Below are positions 34,641-48,265 of a stretch of DNA of 64,000 bases, piece after piece. The stretch comes from Tetrastigma voinierianum (taxonomy: Eukaryota; Streptophyta; Magnoliopsida; Vitales; Vitaceae). The DNA is taken from the NCBI GenBank assembly GCA_016808115.1, contig JAEQBH010004104.1:558001-622000 (forward strand), in the 5' to 3' direction. The position numbers were made by a program, and so were the translations under genes. Every line of letters begins with the position of its first letter. The stretch's first letter is position 1. Under the pieces are notes generated by a model. The model was not told the origin of the DNA and did not search any database. It saw nothing but the letters and a program-made list of their open reading frames with translations.

Positions 34641-34997
34641 TTATTTGATTCGGCTGCTTCTCATAATATCATGGGTGATCTTTCCAATTTATCTATTCAT
34701 TCCGAATATGATGGAACTGACGAAGTAATTCTCGGTGATGGCTCAGGTTTGGCAGTCTCACATATTGGTTCTTTGGCTTTGCACTCTCCTCAACGAACTT
34801 TTACATTGTGTGATACTCTTTGTGTTCCAAACCTTTGCAAAAATTTAATTTCCGTTCATCATCTCACCAAACAAAATAATGTATTTGTTGAATTTCATCC
34901 TTTTTATTTTCTTGTGAAGGACAAGATCTCGGGGGCGATTCTACTAAAAGGAGCATGTAACAATGGCATCTACACGCTGAGATCAATAGTAGCATAA
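34641..34997 (+). pseudogene. Copia protease / pre-integrase segment
   Basis: A 108-codon frame contains MGDLSNLSIHSEYDGTDEVI, LGDGSGLAVSHIGSLALHSP, CVPNLCKNLISVHHLTKQNN and KISGAILLKGACNNGIYTL. It covers the region just after the protease active site. The DS(A/G)AS-type catalytic box itself lies in scrambled sequence upstream. Confidence 0.85.
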
Positions 34998-35049
34998 AGG
35001 GTTGCTAATGTGCATGAATGGACTTCCTATTGATGGATAGCACAAGCGT

Positions 35050-35700
35050 CTTGGGCATCCTTCTAGTCGTGTCCATCATCTTGTTAAAAATTTCTCTTCC
35101 CTATTTCATCGATTAAACTTTGTCTTCACTATGTCATTCATGTTCTATCAATAAAGCTCATCAACAACCCTTTTATGTCAATAGTCTCCAAAGTCATGAG
35201 CCACTTGAACTTATTTACACTTATGTGTGGGGTCCTGCTAGTTATACCGGAATTGATGGATCAAGATATTACCTTATTTTTGTTGATTATTATACAAAAT
35301 ATATATGGTTTTATCCAATGGTCACTAAATCCGGTGTTTCTAAATTTTTTCCACATTTCAAACGGTTTGTTGAAACCCGCTTTCAAAAATCAATCAAAAC
35401 ACTATACTCCGACAATGGTGGTGAGTTTATTGCTTTAAATCACTATCTCCCTACTTCATGGCATAACTCACACCACACTCACACTCCCCCGCACACGCAA
35501 CAAGATGGTGTCTTTGAATGTCGTCATCGTCATCTCGTTGAAACAAAGCCTAACACTCCTTGGCTGAGTACCCATCTTGATTTCTCTTGTATATGCCTTT
35601 CAAATAACTTCCTACCTCATAAACGAGACAGCCCACACCTCTTCTTCAGGAAAAATCACCTTTTGAAGTCCTTTTGAGATCAAACACCCAAATTATTTAG
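35050..35700 (+). pseudogene. Copia integrase
   Basis: A 185-codon frame (35120-35677) contains CHSCSINKAHQQPFYV (zinc-binding end), LELIYTYVWGPASYTGIDGS, YYLIFVDYYTKYIWFYP, IKTLYSDNGGEFIALNHYL and the E-box region TQQDGVFECRHRHLVET. The second catalytic Asp (SDNGGEF) and the Glu are kept. The first, normally D in DVWGP, is Tyr here (YVWGP), so the enzyme would be dead even without the frameshifts. Confidence 0.9.
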
Positions 35701-36599
35701 GTAAAAAATTTTGGATGCATTTGTTATCCTCCTCTCACATGGCCTTATAACTCAAATAAAATGCAGCCCAAATCCAAAGCTTGTCTTTTTTCTCGGTTAT
35801 TCACCAACCTCTCAAATGCATACAAGTGTCTTGAAACCTCAAACAAAAATTTCTCTTCTTCTCCTGGCGACGCAAGCCGTTTGATGAAAAACCCAAGATC
35901 AATCCAACCTCTCTCAACACGGATCTTCCTTGCTAACCCAGAAACCTTCAGACCCTCCCCCATTTCTTCCTCTCTTTTTCTCGGTGCTCACCACAATTGG
36001 CAAGGTCGCCATCACTGCACTCTCATGGATCAGCATCATTGCAACCTTCGGAAGGTTCACCTGCCATTGTCGTGGCCTCCTCAATTACTTTCGGACCCTC
36101 CGTTCTTTACTCATGACTCCGCCTCGCTATAAATCAACCCATCTCACATCGACCTCCTTAGATGATACTAGATCAAGCCCCAAATCTTCCATCTCACTCT
36201 CCTATTCCTACTCCGTGATACCCATCTCGGTCCGTATTTTCTCCTCCGATTTCACTACAAACCCTCCCCAAACCGATACTTCTCCCAACGCACTCATAAG
36301 CTGACCACAAGATCAATGAACCAACCTTCTAAACCAAAACGTAGATCCATACTGCTGTCCAAACATCCTCTTCCCCAAACCATTGAGTCAAACTGTGAGC
36401 CAAGCTATTCAACCTCATCGGCGCGTGAGGCATGTCCACCGAGCTCACCGCCAGGGCCAAACACGGGACTTTCGGGGACTCAGTTTTTACCACCTCCTCA
36501 AACTGTACACCGTGGTCGTAGCGGGTCTTCTCTCAGGTAAAAAGGCATGCCGATGGATCCGCGGACGATTCAAAAGCCCGGCTTCAGTTTCGCGGCGGT

Positions 36600-37360
36600 T
36601 ATGACAACGCCCGGGTATTAGATTACAAAGAAACCTTTAGCCCTGGTCAAACCAAGAGACAACCAGTTGTAGTCTGTATTATCTATTACCGTCATGAAAT
36701 GGTGGGATTTTGAGGCAAATGATGTCAACAATGCCTTTCTAAATAGTGCATTAACCGAGACCGTTTTATGGCACAACCCCTGTGGTTCAAGTAGACTCGT
36801 CAAACCTAACCATGTTTAGGGTGTTAAAAGGCGTGATGATTATGCTTAAATTTTTCCACTATTTGGTACACGCGACTCAAAAAATGCCATTCTTCAGCCT
36901 AAGTTTTCATGTACTCAAGGCCGACTCCTCCCTCTTCATTTACAATCAAGGCCCACCTTATATTTTCCCCTCGGGTTTATATTGATGATCTTGTTACACT
37001 GAAATAATTCAATTCTCGTGGGCCAATATTATTAAGCAAATGAAAGTGGATATGTTTTTCTCAAGGATGTGCTCTTCTATTTGGGATCAAGTAATTCTAC
37101 TCAGCCGGGTTATTTCTCTCATAACATAAATATGTTCGTGACCTTTTAGCCAACATAAGTATGAGTGGTGCTAAAGATGTCTCAACCCCTCTCTCTATAA
37201 CTCAATCCCTTCAATTGATTGATGACATTGCTGCTGTGGACAACTCCAAGTTTTGTAGAATAATTGGCCGCCTTCAATACCTTTCCTTGACACGTCCCGA
37301 CATCTCATTTGCAGTCAACAAACTTTCTCAGCTTATGCACAAAGTCACAATCCCATAAAA
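36600..37360 (+). pseudogene. Copia reverse transcriptase
   Basis: Segments in order are DYKETFSPG, NDVNNAFLNSALTETVLW-like sequence, LKADSSLFIYNQG (about 36915) and, in the frame 37161-37358, MSGAKDVSTPLSITQSLQLI followed by RIIGRLQYLSLTRPDISFAV and NKLSQLMHK. The YIDD catalytic box near 36985 is interrupted: YIDD is readable only after a shift. Between integrase and RT (35760-36600) lies a Ser/Pro-rich linker. Confidence 0.85.
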
Positions 37361-37379
37361 CACACAAGAACAGCAAGCC

Positions 37380-37900
37380 TGCTACTTAAAGCAAACCATT
37401 TTTCCGTATTCGTGATCCACAAAGCTTTGCCTCCCCGCATAGTTAACATACCCGATGCCGACAGTCGAAATGGATGACCGCGACGCCAACCTTGCCTATA
37501 TCGTTTTCGCCTCTAAATCCCATTCGAGCTCAAAGAAACAACAAGCCGCCAGACGTATCCACAACAGAGGCATAATAACGCCCTAGCCAATGCAAAATTT
37601 CTTCCGAGACAATGGTTGTCCACTCTTCTCATGAACTAGCATTTCCAAATACAAAATATCCCCTACCGCTTTGCGGATAACCCTGAGCCACACACATCTC
37701 GCTTTAACCCAACTAATCATTCAAGATGAAACATATTCAAATCGACCTTCACTTTGTGCGTGACTTAATGCATCACAAAGGAAGCCTCTGGGGGTTAAAC
37801 ACAGTATACTCAAGACAAATAGTCGATCCGTTAAAAGTCTACTGTCAAGATATCAAACATCTTAATCGTTACGCAACAAGACGCACGCCCTGGTCGATGG
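37380..37900 (+). pseudogene. Copia RNase H remnant
   Basis: After the RT come scrambled RNase H pieces and the clear C-terminal segment MKHIQIDLHFVRDLMHHKGS (frame from 37726), with further tail sequence to about 37900 in other frames. The purine-rich stretch before the 3' LTR is eroded to AGGTGTATATGGAATGATAA. Confidence 0.8.
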
Positions 37901-37932
37901 TAGTTCAATCTCAGGTGTATATGGAATGATAA

Positions 37933-38155
37933 TGCCTAAATTTCTCAAATCATGTTTTATGTCATTAATTCTATATTTGAATGTAATTGTAACAAGAATT
38001 TAATTTCTTAGCCTTTACCGTTGACCAACTTTACGTAATTGTACGCACTAATTTTAAATTTTTACCATTAACACATGTTTACTAAATTAACTCTCTAATC
38101 ACTCAGATATTTAACTTCTATCAAACGAGCGATTTTGAAAATCTATTACTTTACA
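37933..38155 (+). repeat. Copia 3' LTR
   Basis: It starts TGCCTAAATTTCTCAAATCATG-like and ends ATCTATTACTTTACA. It is the partner of 33371-33598, with many small differences concentrated in the middle. Confidence 0.85.
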
Positions 38156-38280
38156 CAAACATCTCACATCCCTTTTGAACTTTTTCCACAAGAGAGGTCA
38201 CTTTCACGACATCTTGTTTCAATGAATTCAATTAAAATGTTAGATAACTTATAACAAGTCATAACTGAGGTACCAAATTA

Positions 38281-38586
38281 TTTGAATTCAATTGTTATTT
38301 TTTTTTTAACTTTATCTTTCAAATGAATATTTAAATAAAATCAAATAAATTTTGAAAGATTTATATTTTAAGGGCCCAATTGTTTGAATTCAATTGTTCC
38401 TTAATTTTTTACTTTATTTTTCAATTAAATATTTAAAATAAATCAAATAAAAATTGAAAGATTGATATCTTAAGGGCCAAATGTTTTGAATTCAATTGTT
38501 CCTTAATTTTTTACTTTATCTTTCACTTAAATATTTAAATAAAATAAAATAAAGATCAGAAAATTTATATATATATTTATATCCTA
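38281..38586. repeat. Three tandem copies of a 102-bp AT-rich unit
   Basis: TTTGAATTCAATTGTT begins units at 38281, 38383 and 38485, exactly 102 bp apart each time. The units also share ACTTTAT.TTTCA, ATATTTAAATAAAA and a TTAAGGGCC junction. Copies 2 and 3 are closest to each other. Confidence 0.85.
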
Positions 38587-38595
38587 AAATTTTGG

Positions 38596-38600
<5 letters not shown>

Positions 38601-38645
<45 letters not shown>

Positions 38646-38756
38646 TTTCACATATAATACTAAATCGGTCTAATTAAAAAAAATATATTGAATCTATAAA
38701 AAAATTTCACCAGCCTAATACAAATAAGTAATTATTTTTTTCTTTTAATTGAATCG

Positions 38757-38790
<34 letters not shown>
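38601..38790. repeat. TA microsatellites
   Basis: Pure TA runs at 38601-38643 and about 38758-38789 lie in AT-rich spacer DNA. Confidence 0.9.
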
Positions 38791-40008
<1,218 letters not shown>

Positions 40009-40013
40009 TTACC
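40009..40013 (+). repeat. Target-site duplication TTACC, left copy
   Basis: TTACC directly precedes the 5' LTR. The same pentamer directly follows the 3' LTR at 56835-56839. Confidence 0.88.
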
Positions 40014-40775
40014 TGATAGGGTTTGAAAAATAAGGTTTGCAAGCCCACACACCGTTCCCAAGAAGAAAGCCACTCACGAAACACCTGGCCTACCCGCTGA
40101 ACTCACACAGAGGTTTGGGTCCAGTAAGGCATTCAAGCCTTTTATGCCAGCATTCCAACCTTTTTGGGCCAGCCCGGAAGAGAGGTCCAATTCGATTGGC
40201 CCAAAGGCCACTTATGGGAAGTCTCCCACAGATACAGAAAATAGAATAGTCCCTAATAATATATCATTCCGTTGTGTCCCATTACAAATCTCACCAATGA
40301 GGAAAGAAAGACAAGATTAGATCAGCACTAAATTAGATCTCCTAGTAAGGAAGGAAGATTATCCCAAATAAACTACTCTTTCTATATCCTGTACCAAATC
40401 TGATACGGACTATAATAAGAAATATCCCATCCAAGGGAATTTAACTTAACCGCCATCCAACCTGGGAGACATCTACTATAAATACAAGGTCACCCCATCG
40501 GTGAAAGGCACGCAAAAACAGCCCGCCCCTGCGCCTAAGCATTCTCTCTTTTTCCTGAAAGAATCGACTTTAGGGCATCTGAGGCTTGACCACGGCGGTT
40601 TCGCCGACTTCTCTTTCCGAGCTGCAGGAGTGCCACGACCGTTTGCAGACGGTAATACATCGCCATACTTCAGTCCACAGAGAATCCAAGAGTCTCAAGA
40701 TCTCAAATTTTCACCAAGAATCCAGTCCTACTAACGACTTACACGCCCAAATTTTTGCCCATCAAAGTATCATCG
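40014..40775 (+). repeat. Gypsy 5' LTR (762 bp)
   Basis: It starts TGATAGGGTTTGAA and ends GTATCATCG, followed by the PBS. A TATAAATA box lies at 40477-40484. A 52-bp segment (40174-40225) is identical to 56243-56294 in the 3' LTR, while the flanking parts are poorly alignable by eye. Confidence 0.88.
40477..40484 (+). promoter_or_regulatory. TATA box in the 5' LTR
   Basis: TATAAATA, preceded by CATCTAC, is a good plant core promoter element about 300 bp before the LTR end. The matching place in the 3' LTR has lost it (GAATATCTGTAAATC). Confidence 0.6.
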
Positions 40776-40796
40776 TCGGGCGCCATTCGCGGGAAC
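40776..40796 (+). promoter_or_regulatory. Gypsy primer binding site
   Basis: TCGGGCGCCATTCGCGGGAAC starts right after the LTR. Compared with the TTGGCGCCGTCTGTGGGAAC form common in plant Tat-type elements, it is a diverged version. It confirms the LTR edge. Confidence 0.7.
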
Positions 40797-41119
40797 TGAC
40801 GTTTGGAGTAAATATAATCGATCGCCATCGGAAAGCAGACCGACTCTGAACACAAGCAGAGCAACGCTTAATCCTCCAAGGATGCAGACCAACCGGGGCA
40901 ACACAGAGACACCGACCTCCCTACGCTGGTAGAAGCAATGCAAGCTTCACTGACTAGACGAGGCAGGAGCGTCGCCACCAATCATTGCCGACTCACAAAG
41001 TTAGAACACCACCAAACAGATCCGACACCTCGATGACAAACCCGCAGGAAGGTCATGACACCGGGCGCGCTCCATGAGGGACAAAAGTATAATGCCGATA
41101 TTCCCCCGAGGGTCGAAAC

Positions 41120-42060
41120 CGGTTGCATCCGCCACGCCCGGGCACACCACATTTGAAGCCCCCAGAGAAGAAGGCACCAGCAGCCCCTTTTGGGGAGCAC
41201 GACAAGAATGGAGAATTGCGTCATCCTCAGCATGAACACTCATGGGAACAGAGGTTCAAGAATCTCCAAGAGCTCGGTCGCGCGGAAGGAGTGGTGAAAA
41301 GACGCTCCCGACACTATGGACACCTTGGTACAACAACCTAATCACCCCATACACCGAGGTACTCCACCTCCCTTCCACCAAGTTCGTAATGCCACTGTGG
41401 AAAGTGTTCGATGGTACTAGAGATCCCACATCATCTCAACACCTAGCTGTAAAAATCAAATGGAGCTTCATGGGTGATTAAGATCCGCTAAGGCGATGCG
41501 TAGCTAAGCTTATCACCCTGGTGCGCCTGCCCAAAGATAAGTATGGTTCAATAGGACTCCACCGTCATCAATCTCCTCATTCAGGGAGTTATCCATTGCA
41601 TTTGTCTCTCACTTCATTGGAGCCAGGACATACAGAAAGCCAAGTTACCATCTGCTGACTATCAAGCAGGGTACGCAAGAAAGCTTGAGGTCTTATGTCC
41701 AGCGATTCAATGCCGAGTCTCTAAAGGTGGATATACCTGACGAGAAGTTTGTGATCACCGCATTCATGGTTGGCTTAGGAATTCAGTCAAAAGACTTAAT
41801 GTTTTCCATCTCCAAAAATCCCCAAACAAGCATGGCAGAGGTGCTCACAAAAGCAGAGAAATATATTAACGGTGAAGAGGCCCTCATATCCAAGAAAGAG
41901 AGCTCTTCCATTCATAAAGAAAAAAGCGGGACGGACAAACGACGAGGACGAAGCCCAAAGAAGCAAGACGACCGTGAAACGTCTCCAAAGAAGAATGGAG
42001 AGCGGTCCCCAAAAAGGCGTGGCAACCCTCGTGAGATTGTCCGATCCGCCTGAGTCCCGT
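41120..42060 (+). pseudogene. Gypsy gag
   Basis: Frames contain LHLPSTKFVMPLWKVFDGTR followed by DPTSSQHL (capsid start), then LRSYVQRFNAESLKVDIPDE, KFVITAFMVGLGI and SKNPQTSMAEVLTKAEKYIN before EEALISKKESS. A basic, Lys/Arg/Ser-rich tail (TDKRRGRSPKKQDDR) would bind RNA. No CCHC knuckle was seen. A frameshift near 41480-41660 breaks the frame. Confidence 0.88.
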
Positions 42061-42559
42061 AGATGACGGCGCATTCGCCCCAAAGGATTCACCCCGACGC
42101 CAAAGATCACGTGTCCGCGCGGCGCATCGAAACGAACAGCTCCCCGAGATGGCCAACTCAAATGAAGTCAAACCCCACAACAAGAGACAACCCGGCAATC
42201 GCAGTTCCATAGGCTACGACACTCCACCTGATGACCGTGATACAGCCAAAAGAGAAATAGTATCATTACCGGGCGCTGAGACCTCCGACGCCATATCCCC
42301 TGAAAATCAAATCCAGAGTCAAGCTTAGAACCAGGTTCTACCCCAGCAACCACCGCCCCTAAGCAGTAGACTACTGCTCAGCCACCAACAACCCTGGGAG
42401 AAATTCAAGTGCATCCGTGAGTGATTTCAGGAGGTGAGGGGAATCTAACTCAGCTCGGAAGGCCCATCTACGCAACATTAGATCGACAGAGATAGCAGAA
42501 ATTCAAGCAGTGTCTAAGCTACCGAGGCTTGACACACTCATCACGTTTTCTCGACTCGC

Positions 42560-42910
42560 ACTGAGGGATGCCAACATCTCATGACGACCCACCCGGTAGT
42601 TCGCGTAGCGGGCCAACAAAACAGTTCATCGGGCAACGATCACAACATCCGAGTTCGCCGGCTATCATCTTCGATCAGGCCTCTCTTGATAAAATGGGCA
42701 TCGGAAGGAAGACTAGAGCCCTCGTCAACACCCCACGAGGTCTTCCTCCGGGAAGAAAGGCGTTACCCCCGGGGCTCAAGGCACGTTGGCATCACATCGG
42801 AGATTCCCCCGCTATGCCGTTTCTACCTATCACGGCAAAGATTTCGCTTGTAGACCCTCGGGTCGCTTATAACATGTTATTGGGCGCACTTCTCTCAATG
42901 CAATAAAAGC
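42560..42910 (+). pseudogene. Gypsy aspartic protease remnant
   Basis: The frame at 42568-42906 reads FDQASLDKMGI, then LVNTPRGLPPGRKALPPG and LVDPRVAYNMLLGALLSM, the C-terminal half of a Tat-type protease. The catalytic D(T/S)G lies in shifted sequence just upstream (about 42640). The tail into RT, ISHTIKFPTVNWV, is readable at 42925-42965. Confidence 0.75.
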
Positions 42911-43039
42911 TTATCCCTTCCTCGCATATCACATACGATCAAGTTCCCTACCGTAAACTGGGTGTGAATGGTTCGAGGAGACCAAATGAGGGCTAGGGGA
43001 ATGCTACTCAAAGATCCATGAAACGTAAACGGTTGGACA

Positions 43040-44010
43040 ATATATACCGATGAGCTCTATTGATGCGCGGATGAGGTGATCACCGACCGAGCCATCAAGA
43101 ATCGAACTCCGTGAAAGTTATCGACGACGATGCTACATCTCGCCTACATTCGATCCAAACTAGCTGAAGACCCTCAAAACCTCTCCATCCATTTTAAAAC
43201 AAAACAAAGACGTCTTCTGATGAAGGTGTGTATATGGGAGGAATTGATCCTACAAGAATTTCACAGCCGAACGCCACCATCCTTCAAACCAATCAAACAA
43301 AAGCGAGGGAGCTGCGACCGTAAAGACAAAAAGCCATCAACGAGGAAGTCAACAAACTCCTCCCATGGGAGCGATCGTGAGGTAGAATATCTTTGAAATG
43401 GCTGGCCAACGTGGTACTCGGCCAAAAGCCAATCCGGCAAAGTGCTACCTCGCATTGACTTCACCGACATCAACAAAGCATGCCCAAATACGCTTTCGCC
43501 GCCACGACCGACCCTCATCATGGATGCCACGCGGGACATGAGTTTAACTTCTTCTCCGCGGTAACGGTCGATGCACCCAGACGACCAAGAAAAAGATTCT
43601 CGTCGCCGTCACAAACAAAGCAGGAACCTATCATACATTCGGTGGCGCCGTTGACTCAAAACGCAGCGAGCTACATATATGCGAGATCGTAGTGAATCCG
43701 GCTGTTTCAACCGCCAGCGCCAAACCATGGAAGTATACAGACAGATGACATGTCAGTGAATCCATCACAAATTGAGCGCCCATGAAGATTCATCCTCAAA
43801 GTGTTTCAGATCTTGGAGAAATCATTAACATGAAACTGTAATCCAATTTAAAAGCCTTCAGATCACCTGAAATTCCCCGGGTTTATAAGTCAACCATTGA
43901 GGGATTTGAGGCAAATCCGTACAAGATAAAAGGTCGTGGTCGACACATCGCCATCATACAAGTGAAAGTTCTGCAAATGCCCCATTGTGAAGGATTACTC
44001 ATACCTTGCT
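43040..44010 (+). pseudogene. Gypsy reverse transcriptase
   Basis: Readable blocks are FKPIKQKRGSCDRKDK, EVEYL then WLANVVL, RIDFTDINKACPN, MDATRDM and GHEFNFFSAV (near 43540), then MKIHPQSVSDLGEIINMKL and GFEANPYKIK (about 43905), in the order of a Ty3-gypsy RT. The YVDD box is not intact: the place is degraded to TDR.HVSES near 43745. At least five frameshifts are present. Confidence 0.85.
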
Positions 44011-44559
44011 TCATTCATCCTGTGTTAAGGTAAGTGACAAATGCCAACCTTTCTTCCCAAGTCCTCAAGAGCAAACATTCACTGGGATATTATGTGAAGA
44101 AGATTCTGCTTCTTCTTAAAAGATACTTTGAGTTTCACCCATTCGTAACCTGCTGAAGGAAGCCCTCACTCTATACTTGGCCAGATCAAACTTCTCAACC
44201 AAATAAGCAAGCCTCATCGGGAGACAAAGAATGAGTACAACATCCAAGCCAGTCAAGCCAAAAACAAAGCCTTTAAGATAAGGCAGGAAAAAGATACCAA
44301 GAATGGAAAAGTTACTTGGTCGCTGGTAATCAGAAATAAAAACTTCGCCCCTTATTTTCAAAGCCACACAATCATAGAGTTCCGATTTAGAATAGCATCC
44401 GATTTTAACAAAAAGTTATAACCAGAAGCTCCCTGAAGGTCGATGAAATTGACCATAGAGCTAAGCTGGAAGTTCGACATCAGATACAAAACCAAAACTC
44501 CGCTGAAGTAAAAAAATCTAGTCTACTTATCATAATTCACCTTCAGAGCTCCCAGCCGA

Positions 44560-44890
44560 GAACACTCAAGCAATGAATGACTCCCATATGGAAATCAGAT
44601 GGAGCCTCAAACGCAGTGGTCTTGAGCTGCCCGATATCCCGCACCTTCCGTAAGAATAGATATCGAATACTACCTCGCATTCTGCCCCAAGCCTCCAAAC
44701 AAATCTTGGTGGTCGAGTATGAGGCCGTCGCGAAAGGTGCCCCAACCTCGGCCGATCACACATCGGAAGTTGACCACTAGAGGTCCTGCAAATGACTCCC
44801 GCCTGGTGGTAAGACGACAGGAAGATACCTACGAGGCCAAAAGCTTTAAGGATGATCTTACATTCCGCAAAAGTACAGATTTATTAAAAA
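44560..44890 (+). pseudogene. Gypsy RNase H remnant
   Basis: The frame 44577-44780 reads DGASNAVVLSCP, then LPQASKQILVVEYEAVAKGA, which corresponds to the FxASNNEAEYEAL box of Tat-type RNase H with the central Glu kept (VEYEA). The first catalytic Asp sits in DGAS. Between RT and here (44010-44560) the tether region has no clear reading. Confidence 0.7.
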
Positions 44891-45149
44891 ATTAGTGTTA
44901 GGTACAGTCAACATGTCCCTAGAGGAGAACTCCCTGAAACACTTCGACAAAGTTAATACGCCTCGGCAGAAGACCTCGCAACACCAGAGTATCTGGTAGA
45001 GCCCCTTATCGACCAGACGGTGCCGCCCGGTGTCGGCCCATTGTTAAATTGAAGGACCCCTATCCGGAACTATATAATAGATGGACAACTACCAACGCCA
45101 ATTCGAAAGAAGCAGCCTAAAATAGAAGAGGACGAGATCCACGCCAAAG

Positions 45150-46089
45150 TTCACTAAATCATAAAGGAAGTCTCCAGACAAGCGAGGTTTCTTCACACCC
45201 ATCCCTCAAATGCACGTGGGAAAAACATCAATACGCATTTCAAGAGAGCAGACACGAGGGTATATGGAACTACATTGGAGCTCTGCATTGGCGTGAAAGG
45301 TCTTGAGACAAGGGATACCACGGCCTACTCAAAGACGCAACCGACCTAGTCAAGAAACGCAGGATCTCGCCAGAGCACGCCAAGATCTCACGCTCCCATT
45401 GAGCTCCCTCGACGCCGATCACAAGCCCCCTCGGCCTTCCAATACCGAGGTTTGGACATACCGGGACCTTGCCCTCGGGTAGGGTCAATAAGTTCATCAC
45501 CGCCGCAGCGATTACCACCAAATGGCTAAGGCCGAACCTCCGCCACAATCACAAAGCAAAAAGATACCGCAATTTTAGCGCTGAGGCCCATTATATGCGT
45601 GTTTGGTATCCCAAGAGCTCTGGTAACAGACAATGGGAAACAATTTGACAACGCCAACCCGTGAGACTGCGTCGAGCTCGAATTAAAAATTACTACTTGT
45701 CCCCGAAGACATCCGCTAGTAACTGGCCAGCGTGGGGTCACCATCGTAACCCTGGCGCCGCAGCGACCAACCGAGGATTCCTCGCGAAAGTGGGTAGAAT
45801 ACCTCCCCGAGGTGCTATGGGCTTACAGGACAACACAGAAATCAATGACCCGAGAAACCCTTGCCCTAGTCTTCTTCGGCAGTGCACTGAAGGCAAGAGG
45901 CCCCCATCGAAATCTGCCAAAGTCTCATGATCGAAAGAAGCGTAAAGAATGGAACACAATGACGAGGCTCCGTCTAAATTTGATCTCAGATGAAAACTAT
46001 GGTATTCTGGGGCGTGTGCAAAAGACTATCAAAGGAAGACAGCAAGTTACTACAAAGGTCAAACCCAGGAGCTACATGCCGGGTGATTT
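45150..46089 (+). pseudogene. Gypsy integrase, N-terminal and core part
   Basis: Pieces in order are KVLRQGIPRP-like sequence of the zinc-binding HHCC domain, FITAAAITTKWL and AEP (core start), VSQELW.QTMGN (the SDNGKQF place, degraded), LWAYRTTQKSMTRETLALVF and a tail VKPRSYMPGDF ending at 46089. There the frame is cut by a solo LTR. It resumes at 50112 as LVLK-VKPLPLAKNPHM. Gypsy integrases carry this GPY/F-type C-terminal module. Confidence 0.85.
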
Positions 46090-47937
46090 TGTAACACCCC
46101 GAAATATACCCTAGCAGTTTTCGGACTTGTTTAGGGTATATTAAAAGCTAAATAGGAATTTTCGGGAAATAAAACGATAGACCCGGAAATTAATCATAAA
46201 GCCAAGGGTAAATTAGTCATTTACCACTTGAGGATATGAAAGGCATAACCATAAATTTATATGCCAATATGGAATTTGAGAAAAATGAAATGTAAATAGA
46301 AGAAGTTATGGGATTTAAGGCAATTAGAGAAAAAGATATAAATAGAAATAAGAGAGAAATGGGGAACAAAGATGCAATTAGAGAAACTTAAAAGCAAAAA
46401 AATGAGTTTTTGACTCGCCAAACATGGCTCAACTTAAAAGGGATTAAGACCACTCTGGTCTCATTTGAGAACCCAAAATCTGGAATAAAAGATAGAGGAA
46501 AGAAGGGAGAAGGAGAAGAAGAGGAAGAGGAAGAGAGGAAGAAGAGAAGAGGAGGAGCTCACAAAAGATATGGAATTCCTGATTTTTGTATGGAACCAAC
46601 TCCGACATGATTCTTATGAGATTGGCATGGATCTGGGTTTTTGTATGATGATTAACTTGCTCAAACCTTAGGGTTTTGCTGTATTTACCTTAACCCCAAA
46701 ATTATGGAAAGTAAGGTGGGTAAAACTCATATGGCACAAGATGGTTATGGAATCCTTCCTTTGAGGATGATTCATGGTTAATTGTAGAAATAGAGTTAGG
46801 TTTAGAGTAAACCCTAATTAATATTCATGTTTTTGTTGAGGATGGGTCATAACCCATATTAGAAGGGTTTTGGAAGAAATTCATGAAAGAATTTTGAAGA
46901 AAGATATCTAATTGAAAGATGAATTGTGTAGAAAAGAGTTTGTGCGAATTTGAAATGGCTTTTGAGGTGTATATGGAGAATAGAGTTGATTAGTGGTTGA
47001 AATGATATGGAAAATGCGTAGAGTAACACACATTTTAGGGCATTTCGGTTGACTTGTACTGGTACACTTTGAAAAAGGGGTACCGGTACACTCTTGTTTC
47101 TCTGGTCATTTTGGGGTCAAAGTGTACCCAAGAGCAGCCTTAGGGGTGCAAATTTTATTGCACTCGTCGCTTCCTTCTGCTCCTGGGCCGACCGCCAGAC
47201 ATTTGGCCATAACTTGCTCATTTCTTATCCGATTTGAGTGATTCAAGTGGCTACGTAAAATATAATTCTAGGAGAACAAAACTTAAAGAATAGGCATTGC
47301 CAAATTATTATCCTAAGTGAAGCCCAGTAACCACTCCTCAAAAGTGGGCCATGTGCAAGCCAAATTCTGGTTCCAGCTTTGAACATAGAGTAGTCCGGGG
47401 TTGTTTTGACGAACTTGAGTTTTCGGTGCTCCGACTGGGTGATTCTAGTTGAATAGAACCCCCAGTCTCCATCTTTAAAAATAGTACAATGACCTTAGGA
47501 GTCAAACATGGAAGTTAAGAGTCCTAGCAGAAAAATTAGTATGAACTGTTCTAGTGTAATCCGTGTAACCGACTAGTTTGGCATGAAAATGCCATAACTT
47601 CAGTTTGATGATCCGATTGGATTGATTCCACTTCCTGGCAGCAAGTAGGATTCATAGGTGAATAAGAATATATGAATGAGGTGTGATTCCACATACATCA
47701 TACTTCTCATTAAGAATATGAAGTGCCATATGTAATAGGCATGAAACAAGGAAAATGTAGAAAATGAAGAATGTTAAGATGTGTCTATTTAAACATGAAA
47801 ATGATTATGGAAAATGAAAATGAAAACGAATGTGGAAACATGATTGTGAACATGAGAGTCAATATGTCATGAACACATAATGTGGTTAAGTGATATGCGA
47901 TTATCATATTATAACTTAAAATGATAACAATGATAGG

Positions 47938-48265
47938 GAGTATACATGAATGAGTATACATGAGTGAATATGTGTATGAATGAGCATACATGAAGGCATA
48001 TGTGAATGAGTATTTATGAATGAGTATACATGAATGAGTATACGTCACAATGAATTTATATGAATGAGTATTATGAATGAGTATATACATGAATGAGTAT
48101 ACATGGGAGGAGGAATGAGTGTATGAATGAGATATACATGAAGGCATATGTGAATGGAGTATTTATGAATGAGTATACATGAATGAGTATACGTGAATGG
48201 AACACGAATAGAGTAGGTTTATGAATGAGCAAGCATGAATGAGAGCATACGGATGAATATGTGAA
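47938..48265 (+). repeat. 14-bp minisatellite inside the solo LTR
   Basis: ATGAATGAGTATAC is reiterated about twenty times with changes (ATGAATGAGCATAC, GTGAATGAGTATTT, ATGAAGGCATATGTG). A longer unit (from GAGTATACATGAATG to GGCATATGTGAATGAG) appears twice, so part of the array was duplicated as a block. Confidence 0.85.

Larger units (their letters stand above)
33371..38155 (+). mobile_element. Ty1-copia retrotransposon with both LTRs
   Basis: This 4.8-kb element has a 228-bp 5' LTR (33371-33598), primer site (33599), gag, protease, integrase, reverse transcriptase, RNase H and a 223-bp 3' LTR (37933-38155), all on the plus strand and in copia order. The LTRs share starts (TGTCTA/TGCCTA then CTCAAATCATG) and ends (ATCTATTACTTTACA) but have clearly diverged in between. 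The flanking pentamers (GCACA, CAAAC) do not match, so a target duplication is not confirmed. Domain sequence style resembles the Ale/Retrofit-type lineage, a weak inference. All frames are broken. Confidence 0.88.
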
